Positions 60,983-64,000 of a DNA stretch of 64,000 nucleotides are shown in pieces (positions within the stretch are counted from its first letter, which is position 1; each line of letters begins with the position of its first letter). The position numbers and the translations under genes are program-made. The stretch covers positions 4,787,001-4,851,000 of the forward strand of contig CM062219.1 in the NCBI GenBank assembly GCA_031216445.1, read 5' to 3'. This DNA comes from Lateolabrax maculatus. Its lineage: Eukaryota; Chordata; Actinopteri; Acropomatiformes; Lateolabracidae. Below the pieces are notes generated by a model, which saw only the letters and a list, made by a program, of their open reading frames with translations, did not search any database and was not told where the DNA came from.

Positions 60983-63374
60983 AGTAATGGCTTGTTGTGC
61001 CAAAGTTGATCTGTATAAGTTAGTAAAATTATAAACTATAGGCAACACTATGGCCCTGGATTATAAAGAAATGTGTTTTTCAGATATCCAATTTTATTTT
61101 GCACTTTGCAGAATATGTTATAATAGAAACTTTGCTGTGGTGCCGTTCAGGAAAGTTTAAAGAAGCTTTTCTACAGATTTTTTTTCTTTCTTTCTTTTGA
61201 CTGATGAGAGGGATGAGCATAATTTTCATAAGAGGGAGGGGCTGTAGATCGTCTGAAGTGGCAGGGTGGAGCAGCCTTAAGGTCTCCAACATCAGGAGGC
61301 ACAGTTTCTAAAGCACAGGGCCCTTTTCTAAGGCTCAAAACCCTGCATATATCACAAAAATGCATTCTAAAAGTTCTCCTCATGGTTGTTAGTAACAGTT
61401 ATAAAGCTCAGAGTCTGAAGATGTGAATGTAAAAGTTTGGTGTGCCACTTAAATATCAGTGAAACCCAGTCCATATATAGGCTTAAAGGAAGAAGTGATT
61501 TTTATTATCATTAGACACTCTTGTGTGGCACTGTGGTGTCCCAGAGGTCATGCAGTGCTGTTGCAGTGGGGTTGGGGTCTGGCCTACATGTATTATTAGC
61601 AACTTAAGACTGCCTGGCATGGTTGGTGGTCCGCTGTGAGGCTCTGACAGGACTTTGAGGTGAACAGGTGGCTTCTTCCGTCTGCTTCATGGACAATTAT
61701 AAAGTGTCCAAGATTGTGCTGATGGTATGATTGTGATGTGCCTGACGGAGCCAGACGCTCAATTTAAAGCTCAGTCCACTGTGGAAAATGGGAAATTATT
61801 ATAACAAAAAACAGATGCAGTTGAAGTGGTTTTACAAGCCTATACAGGCTATACTGTTAAACATTTAAAGGAATTACTGCAGCCTGTTTATTTTCATGTT
61901 GCCTATAAACACTGGTTGTTAACTGAACACAGTTTAGGTCACTGTATAACAGTTGGATCCAGATCTGGGTCATTTTTGATGAGAGAGAGTAGGAGTTGGA
62001 CGTGAGTTTTGCTGGGTTGATTGAGAGCATGAGACTGAATCCATTTTGATGCTGCAGGCTGGATTTAATCAGCTCTTAATACCAACAGAGAGCTCGCCTC
62101 CTGCTTGTAAGCAATTCTCAAAGGTGCTGGTATAATTCCTCAAACTTGACACTTGACACATGCCAAATGAGAGATACTTTAATGACTGAGTCATAGCAAC
62201 ATGCCGACTACATGCAAGATTCATTTAAACTAATTATCTTGACTCAAGTTCAAGATTTTTACTTTTGTCCATCTTTTTACTTACTGCTATTCACTTAAGC
62301 ATTAAGTATAGTATAGTATCGATATAGTATAGGATTAAATTATGCCAGATTATGGTAAACTCTAACATTTTTTGCATGTAATTTCCCCATCTTTGACCAT
62401 TAGTCAGTTTGTCAGCAGTAAAAGATTAATCTTGATGCAAACCAGATGACCTCTGAGCCCCAGGGAAGACCTGGAAGTAGAGCCATCTGAAAGCTTGCAG
62501 AGGCCTGTCCAGACACACCATCACTGGTTATTTGGGACTTGCCAACTCTATACACAGTATGTTTAGAACAGAAATATTAATATAGTGTAAACTGTAAAAT
62601 AAAATATAAGTATTCAGTCTATTTTGTATTCATTTCATAGCCATGAATAAATGAATATTAAATATATTATCAGTTAGGCCGATATTATTGTAATGATTTG
62701 ATTTTATAGTTAAATAAGTATTTTTAGATTTGTACATTTTACTGACATAAAGACAAAAGAGTGAGCAACTGTAATAACACACAACTGATCGTAAACACAG
62801 TTTATTTTATTTTATTTCGCTTATTTTTTGGGTCCAATAACTACTTCCACAGTGGATCTGATTCCAAATACCCAGATCTGCTAAACTCAGTGTAACAAAT
62901 CCCTTATGAAATCATTTACAGTAATTTTTAATATAAATTAATGATGAGCATGATCTAAGCTACGCAAAACCTAGGTTCAGTTATTCAAATGTCAAATGTT
63001 GCGTTTTAGTTTATAAAGCTAAATTCATTTTTTCACCACCTGGAGGCAGCAGAACAAGCGGTCAAGTCTAAAAGTAAAAAATCCAAACTGTCTTTGACCC
63101 ATTCATCCTCGCTCTATATACTCATGTCACCTGATTTCCTAAAAGCTTCCTGGCAGAAAGCAATTGGCTGGCTTGCTTGAACGCCTTCTGGGCTTCCCGG
63201 GTGAGAGCTTGAGCAGCTGTCCAATCAACACGGAGATAAGCATCACGCACCAATCAGAGAGTAATTCAGGAGCCTATACTCATAGAATTGGGGGTTACGG
63301 TACATAACCCACGTTCGCTTGGTTTAACCATTACTATACCAGAAAGACTTTGACCTAATATGTTCGCCTGTTCA

Positions 63375-63595
63375 TCTCAGTTGCTGTTGTTAAATGCTCC
63401 ACTGTGTTACCTAACTAACTCGTTTCTCAGTTTACGTGTTTGCTGGGCAGGTAGCGCACAGTTGCAAGCTGTAAAACCAAAAACGCTTAGTGGAAAGATG
63501 CTAAATGCAGAGTCGGGTTTTAATTTTCTGTGCGTTTGTCACAAGAGGGATCCCTTTCACATTGCACATAATCCTCTGTTAATATATATATAAAA
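63375..63595. repeat. teleost interspersed repeat fragment
   Basis: TTAAATGCTCCACTGTGTTA (63391) parallels 18160-18180, and GATCCCTTTCACATTGCACA (63549) parallels GACCCCTTTCACATTACACA (22809). This links three copies of one family across the window. A CACCTGGAGGCAGCAG phrase at 63037-63052 may be another piece. Confidence 0.6.
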
Positions 63596-64000
63596 AAATC
63601 ATCGTAGCTTTTTAGGTTGTACTGGTTCTCCGAACGTCAAAGTCTGCAGTCAAATGTTGCTTAGCCTGTTAGCCTACTCCAGTAGTAAAGAGAGATTGAT
63701 ATGCCCCTAGGGGTATTCATTCAATTTTTTTGCACACTACAAAATTGCCTGACGTCACAGAGGATCAGCACACTGGGTGTAAGTCCAGCTTTATTAGAGA
63801 GAGTGAGTGAAGTCATAGTCCACAGTTCTTAAGGGAGGTCATCTTGCCTTGGGATTAATGAGGAAACCTTTTTTTAAACCCATGTGAAAAGTGGTAATAA
63901 CAGAAGGCCTGTAAGACATAGAGGTCAAGAATGAGAGGAGGGGTCAGAGTTCAGAGGTGAAGGTCGAGACTTTTGGATTGCCACTGCTGTCAGGTTTACA

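Larger units (their letters stand above)
60565..64000 (+). other. col5a1: col5a1 intron 1 (partial, runs off right edge)
   Basis: No second exon with collagen V/XI N-terminal sequence (DVLKALDFHN-type) was found to the window end, consistent with the long first intron of this gene. It includes an (AT)n run (60944-60980), a T tract (about 60760-60781) and a teleost repeat fragment near 63375-63590. Confidence 0.65.

Noticed and set aside
1..64000. CRISPR arrays, bacterial operons, phage or plasmid features
   Set aside because: No regularly spaced direct repeats or prokaryotic gene organisation; the window is vertebrate nuclear DNA.

Overview
The window looks like nuclear genomic DNA from a ray-finned fish, most likely a percomorph-type teleost. 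The evidence is vertebrate GT-AG split genes, long AT-rich introns and intergenic DNA, a CpG-rich promoter, and interspersed elements of teleost type: a Rex3/RTE-like LINE relic with a (GATG)n tail, tRNA-headed SINEs, and several short inverted-repeat elements that I recognise from fish genomes. There are no bacterial-style genes or operons.

Two protein-coding genes are supported, both partial and both on the + strand. The left end (1 to about 9.5-11.9 kb) is the 3' part of fnbp1 (formin-binding protein 1, FBP17). Six exons encode the HR1 domain, an acidic linker and the C-terminal SH3 domain, and join in frame across GT-AG introns to a stop in an exon with only 8 coding bases. A 15-nt candidate microexon (912-926, reading LSLKL) lies upstream of the HR1 exons. 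The right end (about 59.9-64 kb) holds the CpG-rich promoter, 5' UTR, signal-peptide exon and first part of intron 1 of a fibrillar procollagen gene, best called col5a1. FNBP1 and COL5A1 both map to human 9q34, so the pairing agrees with known synteny.

The roughly 48 kb between them has no confident protein-coding gene. It holds a degenerate LINE (19.2-20.1 kb), a SINE nested in an older repeat with a clear 13-bp target-site duplication (22.8-23.0 kb), a second SINE with a B-box (38.6-38.8 kb), several MITE-like elements (20.2-20.6, 32.2-32.4, 47.95-48.15 kb), two same-orientation copies of a teleost repeat (45.2-45.9 and 48.15-48.5 kb), long homopolymers (26 G at 25.7 kb, 24 C at 44.3 kb), microsatellites and purine-rich blocks. 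Possible regulatory islands are a homeodomain-type palindrome at 15.58 kb, an AT-rich motif cluster at 49.1 kb and a ZNF143-like promoter signature followed by an open reading frame and a consensus splice donor at 56.04-56.39 kb.

I found no undescribed multi-gene system. The best leads are the fnbp1 microexon, the unexplained promoter-plus-donor at 56 kb, the nested SINE and the perfect 16-bp hairpin at 51.0 kb. Teleost repeat assignments and comparisons with human proteins rest on recalled knowledge; motif positions, phases, inverted repeats and duplications were read from the sequence.
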